64,000 nt of DNA, taken from the NCBI RefSeq assembly GCF_017939745.1, contig NZ_JAGKQQ010000001.1, positions 5,394,001 to 5,458,000 on the forward strand. Reading direction: 5' to 3'. This DNA comes from Gemmata palustris. Lineage in GTDB: Bacteria; Planctomycetota; Planctomycetia; Gemmatales; Gemmataceae. Shown here piece by piece: positions 17,284 to 26,219 of this stretch. The position numbers and the translations under genes are program-made. Each line of letters begins with the position of its first letter. Position 1 is the stretch's first letter. The notes below the pieces were generated by a model that had not been told where the DNA came from, made no database searches, and was given only the letters and a program-made list of their open reading frames with translations.

Positions 17284-17338
17284 AACCCGCCGGGCGGGAT
17301 GGTTCTCTTGAGCCATCCCGCCCGGCGGGTTGTTTTTG
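17284..17338 (+). terminator. Rho-independent terminator of the 74-residue protein gene
   Basis: The stem AACCCGCCGGGCGGGATGG and its reverse complement enclose a loop of about 9 and are followed by GTTTTTGG. It begins 24 bases after the stop codon. Confidence 0.85.
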
Positions 17339-17357
17339 GTTCGGACCTCCGATTCAC

Positions 17358-17453
17358 GGCGAACGGCCGGTGTGAACCGGCCGGTGAATTTCCAGGCCCA
17401 CCCCGCTAATGCGCGGTGAGTGATCCACCGGCCGGCTCACACCGGCCGTTCGC
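17358..17453. repeat. Palindromic intergenic repeat, family B, copy 2
   Basis: The arms GGCGAACGGCCGGTGTGAAC and the inverted GCTCACACCGGCCGTTCGCC enclose about 50 bases that differ from those of copies 1 and 3. It lies 20 bases past the end of the large propeller gene (17474, minus). Confidence 0.85.
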
Positions 17454-17473
17454 CTGGGTCGTGTCGCGCGTTA

Positions 17474-20400
17474 CTAATCCACCGCCTTCGGGATGAACGG
17501 CTTCACCAGGTCGTCATCGTCTTCGTCCTCGCCACCGGGTACCGGCAACGGCGCGTCAGTGATGATTGCCTTCGGGTCCGCGTTCGGGTCGTTTTCGACA
17601 ACGACCATCTGTGTGAATTCCTTGCCATCAACCGTGAGCGCGACGCGGTACCCGCCGGCCTTGGGTGGCGACCACTGGAGCCGGTGGAACCCCACCGTTG
17701 TCGCGGGCGCGCGGAACTCGCGCACCGCCTTGCCGGTCACGTCCAGCACCTTCACCGATACTTCCTTTGCGGGCTTCGTGAGCATGTAATCGATGGTGCC
17801 GCCGGGCGCCGGGTTGGTGCCGTAGAACTTGCGCACGTCGCGCGAATACGGGAAGCTGCCCGGCGCGAACTGCCAGCGCGTGACCGGGGCCGGCGCGAAC
17901 AGCGTGGCCGGGGCCGCGAGCGCCTCGGCCTTCATTTGCCGCAAACTCGCCACATCCAGCACCCACACGCTGCGCCCGTGCGTGGCGATCACGATCTCGC
18001 TCGCGGTCGTCGGTTGCACGACTTCGTGGACCGCGACCGTGGGGAGGTTGTTACTCAACTTCGCCCACGCTTCGCCGCGGTTGATCGATACCCAGATCCC
18101 GAACTCGGTGCCGCAGTACAAAAGGTCCGGCGCCGTGATGTCCTCGCGCAGCACGCGCGTGGAGCCGAACGCGGGCAAGTTGCCCGTCACGCTCTTCCAC
18201 GTTTGGCCGAAGTCCTCGGTGACGTACAGATACGGGCGGTCGTCGTCAGAACGGTGCCCATCAAGGCAGACGTAACAGCGCCCCTCAACGGTGCGGCCCG
18301 GTTCAATGGTGCTCACGCACCGCGGCGCCGGCAGCCCGGCCTTCTTCATGTTCTCGGTCACGTTCACCCAGTTCGCGCCGCCGTCCTTGGTCACCCACAA
18401 AAAGCCGTCGTCGGTACCGGCCCACAGCACGTCCGCGTTCTTCGGGCTTTCCGCGAGCGCGGTCATCGAACCCTGCTTGGTTCGCGTCAGTTCGGGGCTG
18501 ATGACTTTGAGGTTGTCACCTCGAGCCACCGAGCGGAACACGTACTGCGCCCCGCAATAGAAGATGTGGGAGTTGTGGTTCGAGAGAATGAACGGCGTGT
18601 TCCAGTTGAACCGCAGTTCCTCCCCGGCTTTCACGGGGCGTGCGCGAATCCCGGCGCTCTCGCCGGTCTTCAGGTTCCGCCGATTCATCCCCCCATTTTG
18701 GCTCTCGGCATACACCCAGTCGGGGTCGTTCTGATCGACGCGGCATACGAACCCGTCGCCACCGTTGAGGTACACCCAGTCCTCGTTGGCCGGCCCGTTA
18801 CCGCGGAGCGTGCGCGACGGGCCGCCCCAACTGCCGTTGTCTTGCAACCCGCCGTACACGCGGTACGGCTTCCGGGTGTCCACTGCGACGTGGTAGAACT
18901 GGCCCAGAGCCAACACATTCAGGTGGTCCCAGTTCGTGCCGCGGTCGTAGGTCGAGTAGAACCCGCCGTCGCAGCCGAGGATCATGTGCCGCCCGTCCTT
19001 CGGGTCGATCCACAGCGCGTGGTGGTCCGGGTGAACGGTGCCCGCCTGCGCGCTGACGAACCGCTTCCCGCCGTCCGTGCTCCTCCACAGCACCGTGTCG
19101 CCGAGAACGTAAATGGAGTTGTCGTCCGTGGGATCGACGCGGACGTTCGAGAAGTAGAAGGGCCGCGGGTTCAAACTGTTGACGCGGGTCCACGAATCGC
19201 CGTTGTCCTTCGACATGTACAGGCCGCCGGTCTGGTAGCCGTCTTTGCCCTGATTGTTCTGAACGTTCTGTTGCTGCCCGCCCACAACCGGGCTCATCAG
19301 GAACGGCCGGGGGTTGGGTGCGGCCGGCGCGCCCGCTGGGGGGCGGATCTCGCCCGTCTCCAGCGCGAGTGTGACGTCGAGGGGCTTCTTGTCGCCCTCC
19401 CGGAAAGTGATTTTCACTTTGTCACCGGCCGCACGCGGGTTCTCGGATTTGGGCGAAACGCGCAGTTCGGTGCGGAACTCGCGCCAGTTCGCGACGTCCT
19501 TGCCCTCGACTCCGGTGATCGTCATCCCGGCCTTCACGCCGGCTTTCTCGGCCGCGCCGCCCTTCGGTACCTCGACCACTTTCACGGGAGCGTCGTTATC
19601 AGCGAACGAAACGATGAGCCCGCCCGGTAGCAAACTCGTTGGCCCGCTCTTGGGTTTCGGGGCCGGTGTCGCCGGGCGCGGCGCGAGCTTCATTTCGATG
19701 GTGAGCGTTTCTTTGTCCTTGTCCTTGCCCTTCGCGCGAACGACCGTGAACTTCACCACGTCATCGGGCTTCTTGGTCGCCATGAAGTCGAGCAGATCGT
19801 CGTAGCTGGCGATCTTCTTGCCGTCGACAGCGGTGATGAGGTCGTCCACCTTCAGTCCGGCTTTCGTCGCCGGGCCGTCCTCGACCACGGCCGTGATCTT
19901 CGCCCCGTCCTTCTCGCCCTCGCCGGAAACTCCGAGCTGCACCGTCAGAACGGGCCGCCCCACGCCGATCTTTTCCGTATCGATGATCGCGTACAGCAGC
20001 CCCTTCGTCTTCCGGGAGTAATCGATCCCGATGCGCCCGGTCTTGACGGAAGGCAGCCCGCTAGCGGCGTTCTCACCTGTGAGCTTCTTCCAGTTTTTGC
20101 CGCCGTCGGCGGTCTTGAACAGTCCCCCACCGGCCCCGTGCGCGACGATCGGGCCGTACTGGTCTGGCCCCGGCCAACTCGTGCCGAAGAACCCGTCGAA
20201 CTCGTCGCGCTTGCGCTCCCACAATCCCGCGAACACCACGTTGGGGTCGAACGGGTCCATCCGCAGCTCGATCGCGCCGGTCTTGTCATCGACAAACAGC
20301 ACCTTCTTCCAGGTCGCCCCACCGTCCTCGGTCTTGAAGACGCCACGCTCCTCGTTCGCCCCCCACAACCGCCCGAGCGCCGCGACGTAGACCGTGTTCG

Positions 20401-20992
20401 GGTCTTTCGGGTGAATGACGATCTTGCCGATGCTGAACGTCTTCTTCAGCCCCATGTTCCGCCACGACTTGCCCGCGTCCGTGCTCTTGTAAACGCCGTC
20501 GCCATAGGACGCGGAGTTCCGCGGGTTGTTCTCGCCCGTGCCGACCCACACCACGTTCGGGTCGCTCGGGGCAACGGCCACGTCACCGATGGAGATGGTC
20601 GCTTCTTTCTCGAACGCGAAGTTAAACGTGGTGCCGTTGTTGACGGTCTTCAACAGCCCGCCGCTCGCTGTGGCGATGTAGTACGTGCTCGGGTCGCTCT
20701 CCACGACCGCGAGCGCGGTGACGCGCCCGCCCATGTTGGCCGGACCGATGTTGCGCCAGCTCATCTTGGCGATGGCGGCCTCGGGCACGCTGTTCGGCGC
20801 GGGTGCGGGCGCCGGACCTTTCCGCAACTCGTCGAGCTTCTTTTGGAGCTCGAGAATCTGTCGCTCGACGTCCGCGATCTCCTTTTTGAGCGGGTCTTCC
20901 TTGTCGGGTTGCGCGATACCGGGCAGCGCGAATACCAGTGCAGCGAGGAGGGCGAACGCGGCGCGGCGCCCGGTGCGGGGTGCGGGGGTCAC
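17474..20992 (-). CDS. Exported sortilin/BNR-type beta-propeller with two inserted PDZ domains
   Basis: 1172 residues. A signal peptide covers residues 1-27 (AAFALLAALVFALPGIA) and a short coiled coil residues 30-58. Repeated strands follow with the patterns GVYKSTDAGKSWRNM, GVFKTEDGGATWKK, GLFKTADGGKNWKK and LYMSKDNGDSWTRV, which are BNR/VPS10 Asp-box blades; IGPANMGGRVTALAV opens the propeller. Between blades there are two PDZ-like domains (about residues 348-437 and 455-547, each with a GPATKAGLKVDDLI or GGAAEKAGVKAGM ligand-loop helix). The C-terminal 150 residues include a beta-sandwich region like a FlgD/Ig fold and end in an acidic GEDEDDDD stretch. It resembles glycosyl-hydrolase-like VPS10 proteins common in planctomycetes, of unproven function. 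It is probably periplasmic or extracellular and may bind proteins. Confidence 0.85.
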   Translation of the reverse strand: MTPAPRTGRRAAFALLAALVFALPGIAQPDKEDPLKKEIADVERQILELQKKLDELRKGPAPAPAPNSVPEAAIAKMSWRNIGPANMGGRVTALAVVESDPSTYYIATASGGLLKTVNNGTTFNFAFEKEATISIGDVAVAPSDPNVVWVGTGENNPRNSASYGDGVYKSTDAGKSWRNMGLKKTFSIGKIVIHPKDPNTVYVAALGRLWGANEERGVFKTEDGGATWKKVLFVDDKTGAIELRMDPFDPNVVFAGLWERKRDEFDGFFGTSWPGPDQYGPIVAHGAGGGLFKTADGGKNWKKLTGENAASGLPSVKTGRIGIDYSRKTKGLLYAIIDTEKIGVGRPVLTVQLGVSGEGEKDGAKITAVVEDGPATKAGLKVDDLITAVDGKKIASYDDLLDFMATKKPDDVVKFTVVRAKGKDKDKETLTIEMKLAPRPATPAPKPKSGPTSLLPGGLIVSFADNDAPVKVVEVPKGGAAEKAGVKAGMTITGVEGKDVANWREFRTELRVSPKSENPRAAGDKVKITFREGDKKPLDVTLALETGEIRPPAGAPAAPNPRPFLMSPVVGGQQQNVQNNQGKDGYQTGGLYMSKDNGDSWTRVNSLNPRPFYFSNVRVDPTDDNSIYVLGDTVLWRSTDGGKRFVSAQAGTVHPDHHALWIDPKDGRHMILGCDGGFYSTYDRGTNWDHLNVLALGQFYHVAVDTRKPYRVYGGLQDNGSWGGPSRTLRGNGPANEDWVYLNGGDGFVCRVDQNDPDWVYAESQNGGMNRRNLKTGESAGIRARPVKAGEELRFNWNTPFILSNHNSHIFYCGAQYVFRSVARGDNLKVISPELTRTKQGSMTALAESPKNADVLWAGTDDGFLWVTKDGGANWVNVTENMKKAGLPAPRCVSTIEPGRTVEGRCYVCLDGHRSDDDRPYLYVTEDFGQTWKSVTGNLPAFGSTRVLREDITAPDLLYCGTEFGIWVSINRGEAWAKLSNNLPTVAVHEVVQPTTASEIVIATHGRSVWVLDVASLRQMKAEALAAPATLFAPAPVTRWQFAPGSFPYSRDVRKFYGTNPAPGGTIDYMLTKPAKEVSVKVLDVTGKAVREFRAPATTVGFHRLQWSPPKAGGYRVALTVDGKEFTQMVVVENDPNADPKAIITDAPLPVPGGEDEDDDDLVKPFIPKAVD

Positions 20993-21180
20993 GGGTGTTG
21001 CTCTTGTGGATGAGGAATCGGCAGCGATTGCCTAAAGCGCCGATTTTACGCATTCACAAATACTGCTGCTAGTTACCGAAGTTGATGTGATCGCGGGAAG
21101 AGTGGGCGTTTTGTACGGAAAATGCAGATAGCAATGATTCGGCGGGCAGTCTCACTCGTGGAATGAGCGATCCCACGAGT

Positions 21181-21226
21181 AAAAAGCCAAAAGGCTCCCG
21201 GGTCGACCCGGGAGCCTTTTGGCTTT
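21181..21226 (-). terminator. Terminator of xylA
   Basis: A perfect 22+22 palindrome (21183-21226, centre GGGTCGACCC) is followed on the minus strand by a T run. It starts 19 bases after the xylA stop. Being symmetrical, it could also stop transcription from the other side. Confidence 0.85.
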
Positions 21227-21244
21227 GCGGACGAGATAAGGCGC

Positions 21245-22561
21245 TTACCGCAGGTAGCGGTTCAGCACGTTCTCGATCAGTTCCTGGCGCCCGGAGACGT
21301 TCTTGTCCGCGTCGCCCTTCTTCAACATGTAGGCTTCGAGTTCCTCGAACTTCACCTTACCGCCTTCGATGTCCGCGCCGATGCCGGCGTCCCACGACGA
21401 GTAGCGCTGCTTCACCATGTCCTTCAGCACCCCGTCCCGGCGAATGGCCGCGGCGATTTTCAGCCCGTGAGCGAACGCATCCATGCCGCCGATGTGGGCG
21501 TGGAACAGGTCCACCGGCTCGAAGCTGTCGCGGCGCACCTTCGCGTCGAAGTTCATCCCGCCGGCCCCGATGCCGCCCTGGTTCAGCACGATGAGCATCA
21601 CCTGCGCGGTCAGGTACAGGTCCGTCGGGAACTGGTCCGTGTCCCAGCCGAGCAGCAGGTCGCCGCGGTTGGCGTCGATCGAGCCGAGCATCCCGTTGAT
21701 GCTCGCGTACTCGAGTTCGTGGCCCATCGTGTGGCGCGCGAGCGTCGCGTGGTTCGTCTCGACGTTGAACTTGAACTCCTTCTCCAGCCCGTTCGCGCGC
21801 AAGAACGCGAGCGAGTGGGCACAGTCGAAATCGTACTGGTGGCTGGTCGGCTCGTGCGGCTTCGGCTCGATCAGGAACGGCCCGGTGAACCCGATCTTCT
21901 TCTTGTACTCCACCGCCATGTGGAAGAACTTCGCGAGGTGGTCGAGTTCGCGCTTCAGGTCGGTGTTCCAGAGGGTCATGTACCCCTCGCGCCCGCCCCA
22001 GAACACGTAGTTCTCGCCGCCGAGTTCCTTGGTCACCTCGAGCGCCTTCTTCACCTGCGCCGCGGAGTACGCGAACACGTCCGCGTTGCTGCTCGTGCTG
22101 GCCCCGTGAACGAACCGCTTGTTGCTGAACAGGTTCGCGGTGCCCCACAGGAGCTTGATCCCGGTGCGGCCCTGGGCCTCCTTGAGCTTCTTCACCACGG
22201 AATCGAGGATCTTGTTTGTTTCTGTGAGGTTCGCGCCCTCGGGGGCGATGTCGCGGTCGTGGAAGCAGTAGTACGGCACGCCGAGCTTTTCCATGAACTC
22301 GAACGCGACGTCCACGCGCTTGAGGGCCATCTCGGGCGAGTCGCTGCCGTCCTCCCAGGGCCGGACCGCACAGCCCGGGCCGAACGGGTCGCTGCCGGTC
22401 CCGCGGAACGTGTGCCAATAACTCACCGCGAACCGCAGGTGGTCGCGCATCGACTTGCCTTCGACGATCTCGTCCGGGTTGTAGTGCCGGTACGCGAGCG
22501 GGTTCGTGCTGTCCGGTCCCTCGTACTTGATCTTCGGGACGTCTGGGAAGAACGACATCAT
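21245..22561 (-). CDS. xylA: Xylose isomerase
   Basis: 438 residues, the usual length for group II xylose isomerases. Characteristic blocks are [33 protein letters not shown] with catalytic His and Asp, [13 protein letters not shown] (metal-binding Glu), [33 protein letters not shown], and [20 protein letters not shown] with the metal-binding Asp residues. It interconverts xylose and xylulose (also glucose and fructose) with divalent metals in the cytoplasm. No xylulokinase gene is nearby. A ROK-type regulator of the XylR/NagC class is encoded 28 kb away, too far to link from this sequence. A strong terminator follows. Confidence 0.96.
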   Translation of the reverse strand: MMSFFPDVPKIKYEGPDSTNPLAYRHYNPDEIVEGKSMRDHLRFAVSYWHTFRGTGSDPFGPGCAVRPWEDGSDSPEMALKRVDVAFEFMEKLGVPYYCFHDRDIAPEGANLTETNKILDSVVKKLKEAQGRTGIKLLWGTANLFSNKRFVHGASTSSNADVFAYSAAQVKKALEVTKELGGENYVFWGGREGYMTLWNTDLKRELDHLAKFFHMAVEYKKKIGFTGPFLIEPKPHEPTSHQYDFDCAHSLAFLRANGLEKEFKFNVETNHATLARHTMGHELEYASINGMLGSIDANRGDLLLGWDTDQFPTDLYLTAQVMLIVLNQGGIGAGGMNFDAKVRRDSFEPVDLFHAHIGGMDAFAHGLKIAAAIRRDGVLKDMVKQRYSSWDAGIGADIEGGKVKFEELEAYMLKKGDADKNVSGRQELIENVLNRYLR

Positions 22562-22871
22562 TACGCCTCGGGAGTGGAAAGAGTCGGGGTCGTGATGAGA
22601 GCGTAGCGGTTCGCAGCGGGAGCGGGTAGGATTGGTGCGGCGGCTTCCCGGTTATCGTTTTATTTCATTGAGGGAAATGCCGTGTCCGAGCCCCTGGGGT
22701 TCCCCGTACCGCCTGATGATCGTCGGTTCCTCGCACGCGCCGAGCGCAGCCGGTCGCCACCGCCCCCGCGCCCCCAATCGCGCGACCCACCGGAGCGCAC
22801 GCGGGCGAGTATCGCGGCCGGTCTGTTGCTCCGCGGGTACATGCGAAACGGTTTCACCCGGTCTCCCCTTC

Positions 22872-24348
22872 CTGCTCTTTGCGCAACTTCATCACCATTA
22901 AGCGGCCAAGTCGAGTAGTCGTTCGGCGGCGACTTGTAATTCGGCCTCGTTGATCCCGGGCCGCAGAACCGCCTGAATTTCGTTCCGCAGTAGCTCACGG
23001 CGCCAGGCGCGGCGCTTATCCGCGTGACTCGGTCGCCGTTCCCCGTCGTCCCATGGACTTGCGGCCCGGTGCCCGGCCAACGCCTTGGCATCCCGATTCC
23101 AGGCCCAAGCTTCGGTCATCGTGAGCGCCCACAGGCACACGTGGAACGCCCCGACGTTGGCCCGCACGAGGCGCACCTGCTGCTGACCCGCCCCGACAAC
23201 TTCTTTCAGATCGCGGAACGCGATCTCCAGGCTGAAGCGACTCGCGACACTTCCGAGGATGTCGCCCACCGGCGCGGCGGTGTCGGTGCAGAAGAACGCC
23301 ACCCACCCGGTGGGCTCGTCCACCAGAACGACGCGAATCGCCCCACCGGCCGGGCGCCAGGTGGCCACGAACGTCTTGTACTTCTTCTCCGTCGGTTTCC
23401 CGTACAAGTCGAACGTCCCGGTGGCCCACCCGCGGGTCTGTCCGGCTCGCTTGGCCAACTCGATTCGCTGGTCCCCATAGGTCCGGTTCGGTCCGCGCTG
23501 GTGGGGCGCCCGCGGGCCGGGCACGGACCACAGGGCCGAGTCCTTCCTCAGTCGGCTCACCACCGTCACCCCGAGCTCCCGCAGGGGCTTGAGTACCGGG
23601 GCCTTGGCGTACGCCCCGTCGGCCACCACCCAGAGGGGCTTGCCCAGGTGCCCGAGCCACGAGGCGGCCCACCGCACCAACTCGACGGCCAGTTCCAGCT
23701 TGGTCCGGAACCCGGGCCGGGTCCTCGCCGGGATCCCCGGAAGGTCCTTGCGGCGCACGTACAACCGGGCCAGCAGCGGGAGCGCAACGATGCCCCAAGA
23801 GGGGTGCCGGGCCAGGAGCCCGAGGACCACCCACACGTGCCCGTACACGAACGGTCCGCCGGCCGGCCCGGGCGTCGGGTTGTGGTGCACCCCGGCCCCT
23901 TGTACCGTTGCCCCGTATCGTTCCGTTGGGGTGTCATCCAGGGCCAACGTGAGCCGTCTGGCCTCCGCCGCCAGGGGCCTCACGACCTCCCGCAGCAGGT
24001 GTGACGCCGCGCGGTCGGTCCGGCCCCCAAGCGCGGCCACCGTGGTGTAGCACGGGCGATACTCATCGCTCAGCCCGGCGGACCGAATCCAGGTCGTAAC
24101 GGTGCGCCGGCCCCGAGCCAGAACGGCTCCGACCAGCAACCATGCCAGCCGCGGAGCCGATCGTGGGTCTAACGCCGCCGCGAGAACCGAAAACCAGTGG
24201 CACGACGAGGGTAGCGGATGCGATGATGGCATGGCCGCGTCCGTCCGGGGCGAGGGTGGTGTGGTAACCCCATCGTCTCGGACGGGCCGGCGCCTGTCTA
24301 CACGCTAAGCCTCAGCCGCTCGAATACAGGAAGTCGCGCAAAGTACAG
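22872..24348 (-). mobile_element. Insertion sequence, about 1477 bp, DDE transposase
   Basis: The left end (starting CTGCTCTTTGCGCAACTTCA at 22872) and the reverse complement of the right end (starting CTGTACTTTGCGCGACTTCC, ending at 24348) agree at 17 of the first 21 bases, giving imperfect terminal inverted repeats. The 6-bp CCCTTC flanks both ends (22866-22871 and 24349-24354) as a target duplication. One transposase gene fills the element. The exact family was not determined. The DDE layout is of the IS4/IS701 superfamily type. Confidence 0.8.
22898..24232 (-). CDS. DDE transposase of the insertion sequence
   Basis: 444 residues, full length by appearance. The likely catalytic acids are in LTLALDDTPTERYG (first Asp), PLWVVADGAYAKAP (second Asp), and RFSLEIAFRDLKEVVGA (Glu, with the YREK-like R-x-x-K spacing). 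The N-terminal 90 residues form a helical DNA-binding region (LLVGAVLARGRRTVTTW). It resembles DDE superfamily transposases of the IS4/IS701 type. No frameshift or internal stop is seen, so the element may still be active. It lies opposite in direction to the gene it interrupts. Confidence 0.92.
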   Translation of the reverse strand: MPSSHPLPSSCHWFSVLAAALDPRSAPRLAWLLVGAVLARGRRTVTTWIRSAGLSDEYRPCYTTVAALGGRTDRAASHLLREVVRPLAAEARRLTLALDDTPTERYGATVQGAGVHHNPTPGPAGGPFVYGHVWVVLGLLARHPSWGIVALPLLARLYVRRKDLPGIPARTRPGFRTKLELAVELVRWAASWLGHLGKPLWVVADGAYAKAPVLKPLRELGVTVVSRLRKDSALWSVPGPRAPHQRGPNRTYGDQRIELAKRAGQTRGWATGTFDLYGKPTEKKYKTFVATWRPAGGAIRVVLVDEPTGWVAFFCTDTAAPVGDILGSVASRFSLEIAFRDLKEVVGAGQQQVRLVRANVGAFHVCLWALTMTEAWAWNRDAKALAGHRAASPWDDGERRPSHADKRRAWRRELLRNEIQAVLRPGINEAELQVAAERLLDLAA

Positions 24349-24587
24349 CCCTTCCGAAGCCCGCCCAGAAACGACAGGAGCCACACTGGATAACAGCGGT
24401 TGTGTGTATGGCATTCGCGGCGACGTTGATTTCACTCGAACTCATCTATTTCTTGACGTGCCGACCGGAGCTTGACGGTCGGCGCTGGCGCGCCCGACTG
24501 ATTTTGCCGCGAGACGTTCGACGGGTCCTATTTCTTCGATCTTTGCCCGCAACAACGTTACTCAACCGCCTCCGGGTGTGACCCAAC

Positions 24588-24620
24588 GGGCCGCTGACAA
24601 TCAGCGGCCCGCGTTCGTTT
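24588..24620 (+). terminator. Terminator after the interrupted gene
   Basis: The stem GGGCCGCTGA and TCAGCGGCCC (10 bp, loop CAA) is followed by GCGTTCGTTT. It starts 7 bases after the restored stop codon at 24579-24581, which supports the reality of that gene. Confidence 0.65.
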
Positions 24621-24719
24621 GCGGCTTGTGCCTTTGCTCAGTCGCCGTGACGATTGGTGCCTGGCTCTGCATTGGCGGGCGACCTGGTACCGACGATCCG
24701 GCGCGGCAAGTAAGGCTGC

Positions 24720-25169
24720 TCAATTCTCGCCTGTGACGGTCGAAGTGTCGCCCAGGCGACGTGGGATGGTTACTGGATGGTTGTCGCGCTGTTCGTGGAT
24801 AGCTCGCCTTCGCTGTCTGCTGCGGATGGCTCGACGGAGTTCTTGCAGAAACGGGTTGAACCGGTCGCCATCTCGACGGATGCGCTTCGGCGGGTCAGAC
24901 TGATTGTAGCTCGCGCCCAAAACCTTGATGTAATGTGTCTCCCACTGACACAGCAGTTCGACGGATGCGGTTGGGATGGAACGCCAGACGAACGCTTGAC
25001 TCCCATACTTGGAAAAATCAGCTTGTAGTCTCTTGTTGGGATGCGTCCCTTTGAGCAACTCGCGGAAATGAGCGGCACGTCGGCTGATTAGGTTAATCGA
25101 CTGCCCGACATAGACTTCACCGGTAACTTGGCATGTGATGGTGTAAATGCCGGGTATTTTCGTCTTCAT
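24720..25169 (-). CDS. GIY-YIG nuclease-domain protein
   Basis: 149 residues. The domain spans about residues 5-90: GIYTITCQVTGEVYVGQSIN gives the GIY...YVG pair, followed by the Arg in ISRRAAHF and, near residue 73, a Glu in CQWETHYIKVLG that fits the metal-binding Glu, then YNQSDP. GIY-YIG domains cut DNA in repair enzymes, homing endonucleases and restriction systems. Free-standing short forms like this are often found near mobile DNA, and their roles are mostly unknown. The C-terminal 50 residues are basic. The gene lies just beyond the insertion sequence in a stretch of lower GC than its surroundings, suggesting acquisition. Confidence 0.85.
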   Translation of the reverse strand: MKTKIPGIYTITCQVTGEVYVGQSINLISRRAAHFRELLKGTHPNKRLQADFSKYGSQAFVWRSIPTASVELLCQWETHYIKVLGASYNQSDPPKRIRRDGDRFNPFLQELRRAIRSRQRRRAIHEQRDNHPVTIPRRLGDTSTVTGEN

Positions 25170-25209
25170 TGGATTCTCTCACAGACACGGAAGTAGCTTG
25201 GCGACTGCA

Positions 25210-25509
25210 TCAGCCTTCGGCATCTCGCAGAATGAACACGGCTTGTACAAGCTTCCCGCCGACACCACCTTCAATCACAATGCTCGGCGAGTCGGGTCCG
25301 TCGCCTACCTCTTGTTGCCACGAGATTTTTCGGAACGGCTCTTGGAAACAAGCTGCAATCTTCCCGACGTCGAGAATCATCACGAACGACTTCGGGCGGA
25401 AGATGATCTCAACGAGCGCGGTTGCCGAGCCGAAAGAGTAGCTCCACAGTTTCCGGGTTTCCGGCATCATGGTTCCGAGAAGGGTTTCCGCGATCTCTTC
25501 GCGTGTCAT
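25210..25509 (-). CDS. Small protein of unknown function
   Basis: 99 residues, not recognised. It starts MTREEIAETLLGTMMPETRK and then shows alternating strands (TALVEIIFRPKSFVMILDVG, an Ile-rich IVIEGGVGG, and VQAVFILRDAE), suggesting an alpha-beta fold. No signal peptide or membrane helix is seen. It is upstream of the GIY-YIG gene on the same strand, 40 bases away, so the two may form an operon. Like its neighbour it has lower GC. An immunity or antitoxin role is conceivable from size and setting, but nothing in the sequence shows it. Confidence 0.6.
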   Translation of the reverse strand: MTREEIAETLLGTMMPETRKLWSYSFGSATALVEIIFRPKSFVMILDVGKIAACFQEPFRKISWQQEVGDGPDSPSIVIEGGVGGKLVQAVFILRDAEG

Positions 25510-25643
25510 GCGTGTGGCCTTTCATGTGGGTGAATCTCGATGCCGCATTATACCCACGTGACGGTACGCACCATCCGCGATTCAACGAGAGAGCCGCCCG
25601 GCATCAACCGAGCGGCCGCAGAAATCTGAGCCGGTCACCCACT

Positions 25644-26168
25644 TCACCCCTTGCGCATCTGCTCGATGATTGCGACGACGAACGCGGGTAAATCCTCCGG
25701 CGTGCGGCTGGTTATCAGGTTCCCGTCAACCACCACTTCCTGATCGACGTAGGTGCCGCCCGCGTTGGTCACGTCGTCCTTGATGGAATGGAAGCACGTC
25801 ACCTTTTTGCCCTTGAGCGCGGTCGTACTGCACAGTACCCACGGACCGTGACAGATGGCCGCGACCGGCTTGCCCTGCGCGAAGATGTCGCGCACGAGTT
25901 TCAGCATGGGCTCGCTCCGGCGAATGTAGTCGGGCGCGAAGCCGCCGGGGATCACGACCGCGTGGAACCGGTCCGCGCTCGCGTCCTTCGCGGACACGTC
26001 GGCCTTCGCGGGGTAGCCGAGTTTGCTCGGGTACGTCTTCCCGGCTTCGGGGCCGACGAGTACCACTTCGCACCCGGCCTCGCGCAGCCGGTACACCGGG
26101 TACCACACTTCCATTTCCTGGTACTGCTGCTCGACCAGCACCGCGACGCGCTTACCTTGCAAACTCAT
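25644..26168 (-). CDS. DJ-1/PfpI family protein (type 1 glutamine amidotransferase-like)
   Basis: 174 residues, typical of the PfpI/YhbO group. The nucleophile-elbow Cys lies in KPVAAICHGPWVL, the supporting Glu in VEQQYQEMEVWYP near residue 17, and the conserved SIKDDVTNAGGTYVDQEVVV block follows. Members are reported as deglycases, glyoxalases or proteases acting under stress; the actual role is debated. The protein is cytoplasmic with no signal peptide. The gene is a single unit on the minus strand, next to the first HEPN module. Confidence 0.9.
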   Translation of the reverse strand: MSLQGKRVAVLVEQQYQEMEVWYPVYRLREAGCEVVLVGPEAGKTYPSKLGYPAKADVSAKDASADRFHAVVIPGGFAPDYIRRSEPMLKLVRDIFAQGKPVAAICHGPWVLCSTTALKGKKVTCFHSIKDDVTNAGGTYVDQEVVVDGNLITSRTPEDLPAFVVAIIEQMRKG

Positions 26169-26219
26169 GGTGACGCTCCGTGAAGAGGCGGGCGAGGAGG
26201 AATGTATTGGCAGGCCGGG

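Larger units (their letters stand above)
22682..24581 (+). pseudogene. Small membrane-protein gene interrupted by the insertion sequence
   Basis: Removing the insertion sequence (22872-24348) and one copy of its 6-bp target duplication joins 22682-22871 to 24355-24581 in one uninterrupted frame of 138 codons plus stop. The start GTG 22682 has GAGGG about 7 bases upstream. The first 70 residues are Pro/Arg-rich. Residues 75-97, all encoded right of the insertion (WITAVVCMAFAATLISLELI), form a clear membrane helix, and a basic tail follows. A terminator hairpin begins 7 bases after the stop (24588). The function is not recognised. In the present state only the first 63-64 residues plus foreign codons can be made, without the membrane helix. 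The join is read directly from the sequence; that the ancestral gene was functional is inference. Confidence 0.6.

Noticed and set aside
23024-24004. 326-residue open frame on the plus strand
   Set aside because: Antisense to the transposase gene inside the insertion sequence.
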